Shown here in pieces: positions 34,501 through 46,504 of a stretch of DNA of 64,000 bases. The DNA is taken from positions 186,001 to 250,000 of the forward strand of contig OZ005697.1 of the NCBI GenBank assembly GCA_963930775.1. The letters are read 5' to 3'. Under the pieces are notes generated by a model that worked only from the letters and a program-made list of their open reading frames with translations, searched no databases and was not told the DNA's origin. Made by a program: the position numbers and the translations under genes. The stretch is from Cliona cf. orientalis (taxonomy: Eukaryota; Porifera; Demospongiae; Clionaida; Clionaidae). Within the stretch, counting starts at the first letter, position 1, and each line of letters starts with the position of its first letter.

Positions 34501-37500
34501 TTGTTTGGGGGGGGGATGTATCCCGGGGCAACCCCCTCTAACTGGGCCACTGCCCTGTAGCCCCGCCCCCCTCCATCCTTCCTAAGGCCTGACTGCCAGG
34601 ACACACAATGCAGGGAAGACTGAGGCTGGAGTTGACATCTTAATTTAACACAGCTCAAATATCATCTTTATGAACTCTTACATCATTCAATATGTCAACT
34701 TGAGCTCTATATTCCAACAACACCAAAACAGTTGCTGTGCTGCTATACAGACTTGCCCAATGTAGAGCTGATTCTCCCTCCTATGAGAGACAACCATACA
34801 ATAATAATATGACAACACTACAACAACAGGGCTCTCACTCATGTTGTATGTATATAAAGTACTACTCACCTTCTTGTCTCGATAGTCAACATTAGCTTTG
34901 TGTTCCAACAGCAGCTTTGCAATGTCAGCCTGGTCAGTCATACTCGCTCCTATAAGGGGAGTGTAGCCCAAGGCATTCTGCAATGATAATATACCGTATA
35001 GCCAGAAATATTGGCGGGAATTAAATTTGGTGGTTGAGCCCAAAATTGCTATATATTGCAAGAATATTAGAATTGGCGGTTCGGTACGGGATCGCCATAC
35101 ATATAATATTATATACAAGTATAAAAATAACAATAAAATTGAAGAATGTAGTAGGGATGGCAGGATCAAAAAGTACACAAACAAGAGATAATCGTATCTA
35201 CTATACATCCCTATGCTTGCTTTTCTCGACTACCGTAGATCTGGAAATTTTCGTGTAAAGAAACTTTTGTATGATAAATTTTCGTGTTAAAAATTTTTCG
35301 TAGGAACGACCCCTTACCGCATTAGCGTTAATAGTGCATGCTAATTTTCATAGCCGCAATCGACTACGAAAATATTTTTACAACGAAAATTTCCAGATTT
35401 ACGGTATTATGCACCTATTAATGTCGACGTGTTTGTTGAGTGTGGTATGTGGGAGATATTCAGGTTGTTCCCTAGTTGTCAGTTTTGATTCAATCGCATT
35501 CTTACTGGTTATTTTTGTACCCCTCAAAAAACAAGCGTACGATTATCTCTTGTTTGTGTACTTTTTGATCCTGCCATCCCTACTTCATTCTTCAATTATT
35601 TTTATACTTGTATATAGATCAAGTTATGATCTGTACGTTACCGCTCCTCGAGCCTTATCGGAGCCTTCGTATGATAGTATGATATCTATCATCGATCCAG
35701 CGGAGCACTAGTGCTGCACGCGCTAGCGAATAGCTCGCCTCCTATGCCTAGCGCCGCTTCTCGAGCCTTGCACCTTCATATCCATGATTGATCCAGCGCG
35801 GCCAGACGCTGTCACATAACTTCACCATGACAACACATTTCAAGCATGCACATTATATCACAAAATGGCGTTATCAGACACACCCAATCGTTAATGCGCC
35901 GTACACACCCACTATTACGTAACTGTCAAGATAATGCCAAACTAGCGTGCTACTGCACTGCGCGCTACAAAATAGAGTGGATTTATATGAGAAGTAAGGT
36001 GAGAGGTCCAGACACTGTCACAGTCTTGAGTTAGCCCTGGAAATGAGAAAGAAAGAAAGAAAGAAAGAAGAAAGAATGAGAAATGGGCATTTTTTTGAAC
36101 ATCTGATTCTGGCATATACAATTAATTGATTTGATGAATTAATGATCTTGGTCTTGTTAGATAGATAATTTGTTGGAGATTCTGATTTTCACACTTAGAA
36201 ATTTCACAAAACTACTTATTTTGAGATATTAATTTTGGGTATTTGTAATGTATTACATATATGGCATATCCGGGCCATCCCTACTTATAGAGTCTACCGA
36301 CTATATAATATATATTAGTTAGACACTGTTTAGGAGGTTTCTATGTGATTTAGAAGACCGAAGGACTCTATATAGAATCCCGAGCAAAGCAAGGGTTCTA
36401 TGAGAGCCCTGAGGTCTTCTAAATCACATAGAAACCTCCTAAACAGTGTCACAAGTTTAGATCACATAGCTTTGTATCGCTAGAGCCAGAGGGCAAATCT
36501 TGTAGGTGACTATGAGAAACTTGTAGGTGACTATGAGATATAGATACCTGTCAGTAGCCAATCAAATTGCAGTATTTGTTATGATCTAAGATATTATGCG
36601 AGTAGGAAATTTTGGCGGATTTTAATTTGGCGGTTGTAATATAGACCACCAAACGGCCAAATTTAATTCCCCGCCAAATTTTCCGGCTATACGGTAAATA
36701 ATTATGATACATTGTGCATTAATTTTAACTAAACAATAATTTCATCAAGCCTGGCTACCCTTGTATTGCAGAAAATTTAATATTCATCATAAAAACTTAT
36801 GAACAATTATGCAATATTAAATTTTCTGCAATACAAGGGTAGCCAGGCTTGATGAAATTATTGTTTAGTTAAAATTAATGCACAATATAACATACATGTA
36901 TAAGTATGACCAAGAATAAAATTTAATAATAGAGAAGAGAAGAGTGTTGAATACACTATATGCTCCATGTAAAACGTATGCATCAAGTAACGTGACTTCC
37001 CGCCTTGTGCACGTGATTAGCCCTAGGGGGTACCGTCTAGCCGGAAAGTTTGGCAGGGAATTAAATTTGGCAGTTTGGCGGTCTATTATTACAACCGCCA
37101 AATTAAAATCTGCCAAAAATTTCCTACTCGCATATATACGTATGGCGATCCCGTACCGAACCGCCAAATTTAAATCCGCCAATATTCTTTTAATAGCGGT
37201 TTTGGGTTCAACCGCCAAATTTAATGCCCGCCAATATTTCCGGCTATACGGTATCTTAGGACTATGGCATTCTTCGTGAGTTTTATGCTACATTCTTCAT
37301 AAATGCTCATTATATATTAGTGCTTTCAGTCAAATTGCGCTCACCTTAGCTTAGACTCAAGGCCATGCCTGCAGAGTGACATAGAGTCAAGCACTCTCAT
37401 TGGTCAATTTTTGAATTCCTGGCATGTGACGTTCGGCATACATCTTACACAGAGAATATAGCGCATTTGACATTCTCTTCTCTTCTTTATTACCCCACAC

Positions 37501-40140
37501 GCATGTGCAAGGGATAAAGTAATGAGTCGGGTCGTTGTTGTTGTTGTCGTCGTGAGCACAAAAATCGCCATATCTCGAGATGTAGGCATCTAAGCGACTC
37601 GTAAGCACAATGAATCAATCAAATTCAGCGAAAAACTGGCTTCAGTGTGCGTCAAATCGATGGACACGGTCCACGGGCGTCACAAATAGTGACTTTTTGT
37701 TGGCTAACGTAGCCATGCCTATCGACAGTGCCTACTCAATGCATAATGCATGCCCAATGTGTTTTCTACTCATGCGCACAACTAAGTAGCCAAGAATAAT
37801 ATTGTGACTGGTAAAGATTGTCAAAATTAATAATGCTCGTAAAATCTATAGTCTATCCGCATCCGCTGACGGCCTAGTAGTCTAAATCTGGAGCGGAGAG
37901 AGTGCTTTTTGTCACCGGGATCTCTGGTAGCTACGTACAATTAAGCAGCATTTCCACTAATTTTCTGAAGTTCACAAAATTATAGTCATGCACATAAAAA
38001 ACAACTCTATATAGATTGTGCAATGTGCGCGCAGGGTATGTGCTCTACAGAGCTCTAGTTATTTACTCTTGGTGTGATAATCTTTCAGTACTGAATATTG
38101 GAGTCAATTGTGCCAAATAATAATTATTAGAGGTGCCAAAGTTTTAGAAGAAAATTAATACGAAGCAGTTGAATCAGCACTTCAAAGTTATCAGTGGTTA
38201 ACTGAGTGGCTAACTTACATCATTTGCCTCATTCACATTGGCTCCGCCCTCCAACAAGATTTTGACTTCATCAATGTTACCAGCAAAGCTAGCTCGGAAC
38301 AGTGGAGTGGAGCCAGTCTGTGAGGGGGGAGGGGGGGGGGTAGTATAAGGTCACTGGTGAGTTTATGTGCACTTACCATCCACTCCTCACTATAGAGGAT
38401 GAGGCCAACAGCATCACCACCATCACCATACAGCCTAATGTTGATTATGTTGTGCTGTTGAAAGAACTCGACTGATTTGAAATACGTTGCCCTGATCTTG
38501 TCAACGATATGTGGTAGTATCAGCCATGTGATCCTTAAGCTTCCCTCCACAATCTTATCCATCACAGCTGTCAGTGGCGGCAGATGAAACTCCTTCATGA
38601 GCGCCCTCCAGAGCTCGTCCACAAACAGCAGTGTTAACTCTGACAGCACGTCTCTCTCTAGTTCTAGTTCTACCGTGAGCTTTTGATAATAGCTGTTGTA
38701 CCTCTTTGGTGAGAATATACGGTAGGGTATCTCTTCATGATCCTCCAGCTCATTTAGCTTGACAAAGTCAATGATCCTGGTGGTAGCCTGGAAGCCAGTC
38801 AGTTGGCTCTTGTACTCTGTCACCTGCACTCTTGCTGGGTCATCTTCAGGTAGAAATTCTTCAGCCAATTCTTCAAGGAGCCCATAGTGGTCATAGCGCC
38901 AGAGCCGTGCCTCTTTTATGGCATCAAAGACTGTGTCAAGATTATCATCTTTTGGGATGCTACAGTTACCATCACAGAATTCGACCAGAAAGCGTCGAAC
39001 TTCCTTCACTTGCACCTTGCATTTTTCCATGGAAGACTGTGTGACACGCACCAAGTGGGAAAAACGGCGTATGATTTTTCTCAAAGTGATTTTAGCCATT
39101 GACTGACCTGGAGGTAGCCAATGAGTGCAATGTAGCGGGTAGCTACAAACAAGTGTATTAACACTGTACACTATAATAAGATACCAGACTAGGCTACACA
39201 TATATACAGGGCAGCTGTGTGATGTAACTTAAATGCTGAAAGAGATTGGTCTGGTCTTAATTTAGGGTACGATTTGTGGAAATATTATGTGCACATAATA
39301 AAAAATTTAAGTCTCGGTTTTAGTTAGTGCGTACGTTTCTTGGCTTCCTGCTCTGGGGACTGTGTGGGTGGACGTGGGCCACTCACGATCATGGACTCTT
39401 GCCTGACGTCGGCAGGGATCACGTTCCTTCCTATTGAGGAAGGGATGTCAATCGATAATAAATTGATTTTAAAGTTATCCCTACAAATCTTGTTCATGTA
39501 GTTTATGGCACTCTACATCCTTCTATTTTATACTTGATCCTCGTTTTTTATACTTGTTATTATGTGTAATATGCTTCCCATGTGTGTACAAGTAATGGTT
39601 GGTAGCTAGGTCAAACCTGGAGTTTCAGACTCGTGTGTAACGACTGTTCCAGGCTGAGGGGGTGACTCATCAGTCACCTCAGCTCCTTCCTTCAAGATCT
39701 CTACAATGCTCTCAGCAAGGACCATTCTTCCAGCTTTGACGAAGACCTCCATCAGAGCTCTGTAGGTCGCCGCACTTCCCTGACGCGACTTCCATTTGTT
39801 CAAAGCTTCCCTCCTGCACGGCAATCAATAATAATTAGCATTAATTTGGGAGCTGATGACATTTACATCAGTTCTTAGTATAGTCGTACCTCTGAAGCTC
39901 AGGTTTCTGGGGATATCTGTCCATGATATCTTTTTTATCTGCGCGAGTCAGTCCTAGATTATCGCCTATCGTACCCTCCCAGTCGATCATCTGTGCCGCG
40001 ATCCTCCCGAGGTGCTTATCTATCGTGCCGCCTTGAACACCTTTGTTTTCAAAATCGATCTCTCTGTCCACCTTCCATCGACTGCTCTCTGGTATCGAGA
40101 CAATTAGCTCTGCCACCTTTATTAAGCTTTGGACAGCCAT
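31600..40140 (-). CDS. Unit 2: Death domain - helical domain - 11 ankyrin repeats (intact)
   Basis: Eighteen in-frame exons, 949 residues: 40140-39890, 39813-39617, 39430-39335, 39107-38377, 38317-38219, 34977-34870, 34780-34682, 34139-34041, 33975-33877, 33745-33647, 33584-33486, 33435-33337, 33262-33164, 33081-32983, 32671-32507, 32443-32369, 32308-32222, 31848-31600. Architecture is as in unit 1: type-B Death domain, exon-4 domain, 11 repeats, charged linker. The tail is shorter ([25 protein letters not shown]). Middle repeats differ from unit 1 at binding-face positions, e.g. exon 7 [14 protein letters not shown] against [14 protein letters not shown]. Intron 5 has grown to 3.2 kb through nested transposons. 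No lesion seen. Confidence 0.85.
32772..32940. mobile_element. Small insertion shared by units 2 and 5
   Basis: About 160 bp between ankyrin exons 14 and 15 (TTACAGTAGTTAATCGAATA near the left, TACAGTAAATC at the right, with GACGACCTTTACCAGAAAAA inside). Present at the same site in unit 5 (about 60658-60822) but absent from units 1 and 3. It dates the common origin of units 2 and 5. Element class unclear. Confidence 0.65.
34161..34349. mobile_element. TA-target MITE in unit 2 intron 7
   Basis: Ends are TACCGTAAATCGCGAATATT and its complement AATATTCGCAATTTACGGTA with one mismatch in about 22 bp. 189 bp, flanked by TA, no coding content. Confidence 0.75.
34992..36697. mobile_element. Nested transposon complex in unit 2 intron 5
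   Basis: A CCGG/TTGGCGG MITE (as at 2026-2249) is split into 34992-35110 and 36598-36697 by later insertions. Within the gap lies a foldback element 35152-35582 with ends GTAGGGATGGCAGGATCAAA and its complement, which itself contains a TA-target MITE 35231-35406 (ends TACCGTAGATCTGGAAATTT). A relative of the outer insert lies in unit 4 at about 50460-52600, without the inner MITE. That comparison shows the order of insertion. Confidence 0.65.
36322..36450. repeat. Inverted repeat, 38-bp perfect arms
   Basis: Arms 36322-36359 and 36413-36450 are exact complements (GACACTGTTTAGGAGGTTTC on the left). The 53-nt loop contains CCCGAGCAAAGCAAGGG. Part of the insert in unit 2 intron 5. Confidence 0.85.
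36711..36886. repeat. Inverted duplication of intron sequence, 74-bp perfect arms
   Basis: Arms 36711-36784 and 36813-36886 are exact complements with a 28-nt spacer. The left arm is the normal intron 5 sequence (compare 28314-28380 and 62868-62931), so the right arm is a local inverted copy. Confidence 0.85.
37031..37253. mobile_element. TA-target MITE, CCGG/TTGGCGG family
   Basis: 223 bp with ends TACCGTCTAGCCGGAAAG and TTTCCGGCTATACGGTA. Unit 5 has the empty site at about 63253-63266 (GGGGCTATCTTAGG against GGGGGTA...GTATCTTAGG), which confirms insertion with TA duplication. Confidence 0.85.
37490..38061 (+). mobile_element. MITE copy b (CCCC-GCGC ended family)
   Basis: Left end TTACCCCACACGCATGTGC, right end GAGCTCTAGTTA after GTGCTCTACA. 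Inserted at a position where units 1 and 5 read directly CTTCTTTAC/CTTCTTTCTTGG. Its interior matches copies a, c and e (e.g. GCCATATCTCGAGATGTAGG, ACTGGCTTCAGTGTGCGTCA). Confidence 0.75.
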
Positions 40141-40376
40141 TGTATATAGTTTACTCTACGCAGGGGGCGGGAAATGTGGTGGGTGGGGCTACATATATAA
40201 GCAGAGTGTAATGTTTTTCAATGAGTGTCATATGTACTGGGATTCAAAGATGACAATATTCAGAGCTGTTTACATGCAGATTTGTGCACAATGTATAGTA
40301 ATGATTATCGATCTCTTGCATTCGCTAACATAATCTGTTCCACAAGCACATCGACATCACTGCAGTCCCTCCCCTT
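40141..40376. promoter_or_regulatory. 5' flank of unit 2
   Basis: Copy of the unit 1 promoter block: TATA-like at 40192-40200, CCCCACCCACC, and a shortened GC-rich stretch before the ATG. The unit 3 reading frame now extends from the other side into this spacer because of a frameshift. Confidence 0.5.
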
Positions 40377-43300
40377 CTACGAACAAGTATTGAAATTTAG
40401 TGAATCAAAAATATAATTCTTCATCAAAGTTGGCACTAATTTCACACAAAACGGGTAAATGCCTACATTACTTTTATAATTGTAAAAATTGTGACTAGCT
40501 AATTGTGACACACTCAAACAATAATACAAATGGAAAAATAATGTAAGGATTACGTAATCAGTAAATGTGTTCAGGTGCAGGGGCTCTCCCCACAACTGGT
40601 CTGCGACCTCGTCTGGGTCCAATCCTCGATTGACAAATGATCTTCCTTGTTTTGGTGGAGTCATAATAAGTTCTGATGTTCCCCGTTCTTTAGCCATCTG
40701 AGCCGCTAACTCCTTCTTTGCTCTTTCTCTGAGTAAGACTCTCTTAATCCCCTCCCACAACTGCTCACGAACCGACTTCACCTCAGCCTGCTGGGCCTGC
40801 AACAAGACACAGCCACTTTTAATGTTTTTACCCTTGTTATGCCGTTTGTTGATTACCGAGTAACCACAGGTGTGCTTGTACACTATACTGCATATACGTA
40901 TACTACAGCTACCCAGCAGTGAGTGTATGCATATTACACTTATTATGTACAGGGGAGGCGGAACAGGGGGGGCAGGGGGGGCAATCGCCCCCCCTCCCCC
41001 CCCCCCCCCCCCAAAGTTAAGATCAGTGGGCCTTGCCCCCCCAAACTGGATGGCTATAGTTAGGCCTACATTATTATTATGATGCATGTACACTGTATTT
41101 CTGGCAATTAACTCACCTACTATCATCAATTCAAGTTCGTTGAACCAAAATTCTAAAAATTATGCAACAGCCATGAAGGCGGACCTAACTAGCTAGCTAG
41201 CTACAAGCTCTGTTTACTGAACTGTACTAAATATATTATGACATTTGTTATAAAACTTTTGGGTGCCTGACTGCCCCCCCAAACTGACCTACCCTCAGCC
41301 GCCCCTGATGTAGACAAGTCACTGCACACATGCAAGCAGTACTCCTCACCTCAGTGAGTTGAGTGGTTGTTTCTTGCTGTTGTTCATTCGTCTCTCCCTC
41401 TTTCTCTTTCTCACTCTCTCTCCTCTCTTGCTGAGGATCCTAGAGGATTAGGACACCTTAGAGCAAACACTCACAACTAGTAGTTGCCTTACCTCTGCCA
41501 GAAGTCTTTGGCCATCGTCTGCCCCCTGAGATTCGACCTTTGCACTCACGTCACTCTTTCTTTGTTCCTGCATGAGTAAGAGTTAACATTCTATTCCTGT
41601 CTGTCACCTCCAGTTGTCCTCCAGGCCAACCTCTACCAGCTCAGTCTTCACTTCCTCTTCCTGCCTGGCCTCACTCACTTCCTGCTCTGGACTGATGACC
41701 TTTGAACCACCGTGTTGGGTGTACCGTAGCAGTATGTCACACACGTCTTGGTGGCCCCCCTCAGACTGAGCCATCTTCAGCGCTGTTAGACCACTCTGAA
41801 AGTGTGTGTATGAGTTTATGTGGTGAATAATATTATGCTGTATGGTCCATATTATACCACCCCCACACACACACAAATTAATAGTACATGTACATCAAAT
41901 CAACCATTCCTAATTAAACTCCACATTGAATAACATACATTGCTTTCAATGTCAACAGCTGCCCCATGCTCCAGTAGTAACTCAATAATTTCCAAATGTC
42001 CTTGATTCACAGTGAAATGCAGTGGGGTCCATCCGTTCTATAAAAAGGGAATATCAGTTGAGTAAGTCATGTGACCCTCGGTCCATAATATATAGGGAGC
42101 CCTGGAGTTGACATGTTAGCTACCTGGTCTTGTAGGTTGAGTTGCGGTGTCTTCTCTATCAACACCTTCAGGGTCTCAGTGTGCCCGCCCACACTAGCCA
42201 GGTGAACCGCTGACTGACCTTTCTGGAATGCCACCACATGTCACCATGGAGACCAGCATGATACTACCATGACCACATGTTGGTATATACCTTATTTTGG
42301 AAGTCGAGAGTTGCCCCGTGGTCCAGTAGTACCTTCGCTGTCTCCGCTCGTCCATTCTCACAAGCCACGCCCAAAAGAGTATTACCCTGCTTCTCCTGTA
42401 GTTAATTAAGGTGAAATTATTATTATTAGTTACATACACAGGCAATTATCTCACATCGACTATGAGATTCACAGGAGCTGCATACTCCAGCAGAACTGAC
42501 ACAACTTCACTAAAGCCTTCTTCACTGGCATGGCGAAGTAATCCTTTCCAAATCTAAAATTATGAATATTAATGATTACTTCTTATCATGTCAGTTCTTC
42601 TCACTTCGTCTTCAAAGTCCATAGTTGCCCCATTCTCCAACAGAGATCTAGCAACATTAGCAAATCCCAGTCCAACTGCATAAGCTAGAGCAGTCGCATC
42701 ATCCTACATGAAGGTATAAACATTAGACCACCAATCTCACCTCTGTATAATGTACTATGTGTGGACATACCACAGTTTTGCATCTTAGTAGTGTGCGTCT
42801 TACCTCATTAGCTAGGTTCACTTGAGCTCTGTATTCCAGTAACACTGCCACTGTCTCCTGATGACCTGCAGCACTCGCATACATAAGAGCTGAAACCCCC
42901 CTCTATAAGGAGTTAGACCACAGCAAATGATCATTCAAAGTGTGTGTGTATGTTGAAGATCTGTCACCGTTCTCTCACTGAGGTCAACACTAGCCCCATG
43001 TTCCAGTAGTACTCTGGCTGTGGCAGTGGAGCCAAATCGACATGCAGACATCAGAGGAGTCTGCTCATACTGAGTAAAGGTAATAATTACGTTAACAATT
43101 CTTGTACCTGTTCTACTTATACAGGTTTTAATTCTCTGACCAATCAGATTGCTTCAATATAACACAGAATCTGGGGGCATCCCCCCCCCCCCCCAAGAAA
43201 ATTAAATGCTCTGTGGTGTGTACTGGTAAGATGATATCTAAAATTTTGTTTGAGTGGGAGGTGTATCCCGGGGCAACCCCCTCTAACTGGATCACTGCCC

Positions 43301-46300
43301 TGTAGCCCCGTCCCTCTATCCTTCCTAAGGCCTGACTGCCAGGACACACAATGCAGGGGAGAATGATGACATCTTAATCAAACACATCTTTATGAACTCT
43401 TACATCACTCAATATGTCAACTTGAGCTCCATATTCCAATAAAACCAAAACAGTTGCTGTGCTGCCATACAGACTTGCTGCATGTAGAACTGATCCTCTC
43501 CTCTATGATAGACAACCACACAATAATAATATTATGACAACACTACAACACTGGCCTCACTCATGTTAAAGTACTAATTACCAGTTTGTCTGGATAGTCA
43601 ACATTAGCTTTGTGTTGCAACAGCAACTTTGCAATGTCAGCCTGGTCAGTTATACTTGCTCCTATCAGGGGAGTATAGCCCCGGGCATTCTGCAATGATG
43701 TAAACAATAGTAGTAATTATTATGCTACATTGTGTATTTAGCCGAAAAAGTTTGAGGGAGAATAATTTCCCCAAGCTCGGCTATCTCAGAAACATTAAAC
43801 CTGTGGCTAAGTCGCTACATAATTACACACAAGAGAAAAAGATTTACTGATAATTTTTTTGTTGAGAATGGATGATGAAATTGGAAAAATTTTCCTTCTG
43901 ATAGTACATAATGATGTTAGCTTTTAACATTCAAGCTATGCAGCATATTCTATTCCCATTCATAGGTGTAATGATCTTTCAATGCTGAATATTCATGCAT
44001 GGGCATAGGTTGTGGGAGCATAAGGTAAGGGTTGCACGCGTAGCACATGCAAAAATTTTGACCACGCCCACATTGCTTCCAAATCATGCCCATTTTTGCA
44101 TCATCAAGACTGTACTTTGAGCCTAGGCCAGAGTTTCTTGGCTGTAGCGATGAAGAAGCAAGCAGTAATATAAGCAGAACATACCTTGTAACTATACTGG
44201 ATGGTTCTTGCTCCCTCCCCTTTCCTATGCCTATGTATAGGAGACTATTTCCAAGGGTGTTGAATAATAATTAGAGGTACCAAAGTTTCAGGAGAAATAT
44301 GGTATCCATCTTAGGGCAGTTCAATCAGTTGCTTATCCACTTTATTAATTAAATAAGTGGCTAACTTACATCATTTTCCTCATTCACATTGGCTCCGCCC
44401 TCTAACAAGTTTTTGACTTCATCAATGTTACCAGCAAAGCTAGCTCGGAACAGTGGAGTGGAGCCAGTCTGTGAGGGGGGAGAGGGGGTAGTATCAGGTC
44501 ACTGGTGAGTTTATGTGTACTTACCATCCACTCCTCATAGTAGAGGGGGAGGCCAGGATCATCACCACCATCACTATACAGGTCAATGCCGATTATGTTG
44601 TGCTGTTGAAAGAACTTGACCGATTTGAAATACGTTGCCTTGATCTTGTCAACAATGTGTGGTAGTATCAGCCATGTGATCCTTAAGCTTCCCTCCACAA
44701 TCTTATCCATGACAGCTGTCAGTGGAGGCAGATGAAACTCCTTCATGAGTGCCCTCCAGAGTTCGTCCACAAACAGCAGTGTTAACTCTGACAGCACGTC
44801 TCTCTCTAGACTTAGTTCTACCGTGAGTTTTTGATAATGGCTGTTGTACCTCTTTGGTGAGAATATACGGTCAGGTATCTCTTCACGATCCTCCAGCTCA
44901 TTTAGCTTGACAAAGTCAATGATCCTGGTGGTAGCCTGGAAGCCAGTCAGTTGGCTCTTGTACTCTGTCACCTGCACTCTTGCTGGGTCATCTTCAGGTA
45001 AAAATTCTTCAGCCAATTCTTCAAGGAGCCCATAGTGATCATAGCACCAGAGCCGTGCCTCGGTTATGGCATCAAAGACTGTGTCAAGATCATTGTCTTT
45101 CGGGATGCTGCAGTTACCGTCACAAAATTCGAGCAGAAAGCGTCGCACTTTCTTCACTTGCACCTTTCGTTCTTCCATGGAAGACTGTATGTCAAGTACC
45201 AAGTGGGAAAACCGATGTTTAATTTTTCTCAAAGTAGTCTCAGCCATTGCCTGACCTGTAGGGAAATATAAAGGTACACCACCAATGATGTAGTAGTAGC
45301 ATTGATATTAGCTCTGCAAGGGGTGGTCACCGCAATGTGCCCTGTACTTCCATCTGTGACGGCGATCAAAGCGAAATCAAAGGATCAAGCACACTGGCAA
45401 GCGTCAATCAAAGGATCAACATAGAATTTAGGCCAAAAATACGATCAAAATCGGGAAATTTCATACCGCCTTGTATAGACTGGTACTACATCGAGCTACG
45501 TACAGCATACTACTGGTCTATATCTAATCTCGAGATCTTGAACCCAGCCCCCTTCATGCACGCGTGAGAAGGGGGGCTGGGCACTTTGCACAGCGTGCAT
45601 ATCACGGGTGCGTCTTAGCGCGAGCTTGACCACAAACGCATCATGCACATTAATTTTAGCTCTAATAAACGTTCCAACTGTCGAACTTCGAAAGCCAGGA
45701 TTACTAACACTGAATTTGGATGCAAGCTCTTTCATCGCTACTGTTCTACACTCGTACTAGTGCGTGTGCGTATTAGTAGGCATGGTTTTTAGTCATATGC
45801 AGATCTATAATTAAATTTTATGGCTGCACACGCGATGCGCATGGTGGGCGTAACCAATGGGTGTGATCACTCGCTCGATCAACAATCAAGCGTAAAATTT
45901 TGGTTGATCAAGAGATCAAGGGGTGCTTCAAAACAAGATCAAGCGATCAAGAGCAAAATTTGGCGATCAAAAATTTTGATCGCCGTCGCAGATGGAAGTA
46001 CAGGGTACATAGCGGTGACTACCCCTTGCTCTGTACACTATACTATATCAGCTATAGGCAATCTATACATACATACAGGGCAGCTGCGTGATACAGCTTT
46101 GAATGCTGAAAAGTAATAATTATGTGCATACTGTGTTGAATTTTAGTCTCGATTTGTGCGTACGTTTCTTGGCTTCCTGCTCCGGGGACTGCGTGGGTGG
46201 ACGAGGGCCACTCATGCACGATCACGAACTCTCGCCTGACGTTGGCAGCGATCGTGTTCTTTCCTATTTTGCTGAGAGCTGTTGCTAGCTTCTCCCAGCT

Positions 46301-46504
46301 CGCGTCGGGGTCGAACTGCAGCCATTCCGAGAGCATCATTCGCCGATGGCCTTCAATATCAGGGTGGGTGGCTATCGAGGCTAGTTTGGACTCGGGCAAG
46401 TCGAGGTGTAGCCCGAGATCGTGCCAGTTCACGATGTCCTTCACCGCGATCAACAAATCCTTTAGCTCTGGCTTCTTCGGATCACTAGTAGGAGGCTCAG
46501 ACAT
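40377..46504 (-). CDS. Unit 3: type-A Death domain - helical domain - 11 ankyrin repeats (frameshifted ends)
   Basis: Exons: 46504-46164, 45255-44525, 44468-44370, 43689-43582, 43502-43404, 43069-42968, 42902-42804, 42703-42605, 42553-42455, 42395-42297, 42222-42124, 42037-41939, 41795-41631, 41567-41493, 41439-41350, 40796-40377. The first exon is the single-exon type-A Death domain of unit 0 ([16 protein letters not shown]), not the two-exon type B. Relative to unit 0 this exon has a net 10-nt gain (TGCA near 46214 plus 6 nt), so its donor no longer joins the MAET exon in frame. Translation may begin at the MAET methionine (45247), or another splice may be used. In the last exon a deletion near 40625 shifts the frame, replaces the Arg-rich tail and adds about 60 residues to 40377. 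The 11 repeats are open. It is either a decaying copy or one with new ends. Confidence 0.7.
40950..41307. mobile_element. Non-autonomous DNA transposon, 5-bp target duplication
   Basis: Left end CAGGGGAGGCGGAAC, right end CAGCCGCCCCTG. Flanked by ATGTA at 40945-40949 and 41308-41312. Unit 5 has the empty site (TTATTATGTAGACAAG near 60068). The C homopolymer-rich left part is internal. Sits in unit 3 intron before the last exon. Confidence 0.8.
45317..46028. mobile_element. 712-bp non-autonomous transposon in unit 3
   Basis: Long inverted ends (about 54 bp, a few mismatches): CAAGGGGTGGTCACCGC at the left, complement of CAAGGGGTAGTCACCGC at the right, followed inwards by CCTGTACTTCCATCTG. Flanked by CTCTG at 45312-45316 and 46029-46033. 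It lies between the Death-domain exon and the MAET exon. An internal open stretch (45496-45735, -) is not recognisable as a transposase. Confidence 0.8.

Noticed and set aside
38233-39201. Start codon at 39201 for the exon-4 domain of unit 2
   Set aside because: The extra N-terminal residues come from intron sequence; the acceptor at 39108 and the phase match with exon 3 give a better model.
45496-46116. Open frames inside the 712-bp element, as possible transposase
   Set aside because: Short, on both strands, with no recognisable catalytic motif; the element looks non-autonomous.
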